NCBI GenBank assembly: GCA_026421105.1 | Contig: JAPKDI010000065.1 | Coordinates: 1-6,809, forward strand | Length of the DNA: 6,809 nucleotides | Direction of reading: 5' to 3' | Source of the DNA: Alphaproteobacteria bacterium | GTDB lineage: Bacteria > Pseudomonadota > Alphaproteobacteria > SHVP01 | In this document: positions 6,144 to 6,809 of the stretch, piece after piece | Layout of the letters: each line of letters starts with the position of its first letter | How positions within the stretch are numbered: the first letter of the stretch is position 1 | The notes under the pieces: generated by a model | The model's database searches: none | What the model saw: only the letters and a program-made list of their open reading frames with translations | What the model was told of the DNA's origin: nothing | Translations under genes and position numbers: made by a program

Positions 6144-6509
6144 TTGAAACGATCGCCCGTAACCCCAAGTCTCTACGTACCCGATCTCGACGCCGCGTTA
6201 CGTTTCTATATCCAAACGCTTGGCTTCACGAAAACGGGTGCCTACGAAGAAGACGGTGAAACCTATTGGGCCGAAGTCGCCCGTGGCGAAGCGCGCCTAT
6301 GGTTTTTTACAAATGCGCTTGACGATCTTCCCAAGCCGACCTTTAGCGGCTTGATCTACGTTTTCGTCGATGACGTCGACGCGTTGGCAAAACAACTCGA
6401 AGGTCAAGCTCACTTCGAGTGGGGACCCGAGACACAACCCTACGGTTTGCGTGAACTCGGCATCAAAGATCTCAACGGGTATTATCTCGTCTTCGCAAAA
6501 GACGTTTAG
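6144..6509 (+). CDS. small VOC (glyoxalase/bleomycin resistance-like) family protein without metal ligands
   Basis: A 121-residue protein with two beta-alpha-beta-beta-beta modules: PSLYVPDLDAALRFYIQTLGF (8-28) and SGLIYVFVDDVDALAKQL (68-85), closing with RELGIKDLNGYYLVFAKD (103-120). The positions that carry His, His and Glu in metal-dependent VOC enzymes are occupied by Ser9, a hydrophobic residue near Leu70 and a hydrophobic residue in YYLVF. It therefore resembles the bleomycin-resistance branch, whose members bind small molecules without catalytic metal; a ligand-binding or sequestering role is inference. TTG is the only reasonable start and leaves the first strand intact. It begins 17 nt after the M24 stop and is followed by ridA after 42 nt, so it is the middle gene of an operon. 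It is only distantly similar to the VOC gene at 427. Confidence 0.85.
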   Translation: MKRSPVTPSLYVPDLDAALRFYIQTLGFTKTGAYEEDGETYWAEVARGEARLWFFTNALDDLPKPTFSGLIYVFVDDVDALAKQLEGQAHFEWGPETQPYGLRELGIKDLNGYYLVFAKDV

Positions 6510-6538
6510 GCCCAAATAGAAGGGCGAAACGTATCATT

Positions 6539-6544
6539 AAGGAG
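6539..6544 (+). promoter_or_regulatory. ribosome binding site of the RidA-family gene
   Basis: AAGGAG lies 7 nt upstream of the ATG at 6552, near-ideal spacing, and fixes that start. Confidence 0.85.
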
Positions 6545-6551
6545 CGCACCG

Positions 6552-6809
6552 ATGACTGCTGAACAACGTTTGAAAGACCTTGGGGTTACGTTGCCGCCAC
6601 CCTTTCGCGACGAAGCGAATCGTGTGCGCGCGCTCCGCTCGGGCAACCACATCTATATGAGCGGCCACGGGCCACTCGGCGAAGGAAACGTTCCGTTAGT
6701 TTCCGGAAAACTGGGCCGGGAACTCACCATTCCCGAAGGCTATGACGCGGCGCGCCTCACCGGACTGTGTTGTCTTTCGACATTGCGCAACCACCTCGGC
6801 ACCCTGGAT
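6552..6809 (+). CDS. RidA/YjgF/UK114-family protein, cut by right edge
   Basis: The first 86 codons are open to the window edge. The reading has EQRLKDLGVTLPPPF (4-18), VRALRSGNHIYMSGHGPL (25-42), SGKLGRELTIPEGYDAARLT (55-74) and LSTLRNHLGTLD (79-end). This pattern belongs to the longer YjgF-like subgroup (about 150 residues), which begins with a LxxLGI/VxLPPP leader not seen in E. coli RidA. Classical RidA hydrolyses reactive enamine/imine intermediates made by pyridoxal-phosphate enzymes and needs a C-terminal Arg, which lies beyond the window. Whether this member is a deaminase or a pathway-specific relative cannot be seen. It is the third gene of the M24-VOC operon, 42 nt after the VOC stop, on the same strand with its own strong SD. 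Confidence 0.9.
   Translation, partial: MTAEQRLKDLGVTLPPPFRDEANRVRALRSGNHIYMSGHGPLGEGNVPLVSGKLGRELTIPEGYDAARLTGLCCLSTLRNHLGTLD

Overview
The window looks like chromosomal DNA of a moderately GC-rich proteobacterium, perhaps an alphaproteobacterium. This is inferred from compact gene packing, Shine-Dalgarno (SD) starts, and the mix of a class III CoA-transferase, AzlCD exporters, a soluble transhydrogenase-like flavoprotein, glyoxalase-fold (VOC) proteins and a RidA protein. I see no tRNA, rRNA, CRISPR array, insertion sequence or phage gene. No taxon can be named with confidence.

Left part (1-2961): a CaiB/BaiF-type CoA-transferase enters from the left edge on the minus strand and is divergent from a VOC protein with an intact metal-binding triad (427-861, plus). 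That VOC gene ends tail-to-tail with a four-gene minus-strand cluster, and the two stop codons are interlocked in one CTAG. The cluster is two consecutive azlC-azlD pairs (azlC2-azlD2-azlC1-azlD1 in transcription order), each with overlapping C/D genes. The pairs align without gaps at about 52-53% amino-acid identity by hand count, so a whole two-gene exporter unit was duplicated and then diverged.

Middle (2962-4872): a 111-bp divergent control region separates the azl cluster from a plus-strand flavoprotein of the SthA/dihydrolipoamide dehydrogenase superfamily. It has lost both redox cysteines and the catalytic His of true lipoamide dehydrogenases, as expected of a transhydrogenase-type enzyme. 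Behind it lies a decayed SRPBCC (AHSA1-type) gene that lacks its N-terminus and carries a one-base frameshift. Next comes a perfect 17-bp inverted repeat with a 9-base loop. Its right arm contains the SD sequence and start codon of the following gene, so the mRNA could hide its own ribosome binding site.

Right part (4873-6809): an apparent plus-strand operon encodes an M24 'pita-bread' hydrolase with an Asp in place of one metal-binding Glu, a small VOC protein without the usual metal ligands, and a RidA/YjgF-family protein cut by the right edge. Together they suggest hydrolysis of a small amide- or amino-acid-like substrate followed by handling of reactive intermediates. That pathway is inference; no substrate can be read from the sequence.

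The strongest candidate for something undescribed is the hairpin-occluded start of the M24 operon. The duplicated azlCD cluster, the SRPBCC relic and the M24-VOC-RidA grouping come next.
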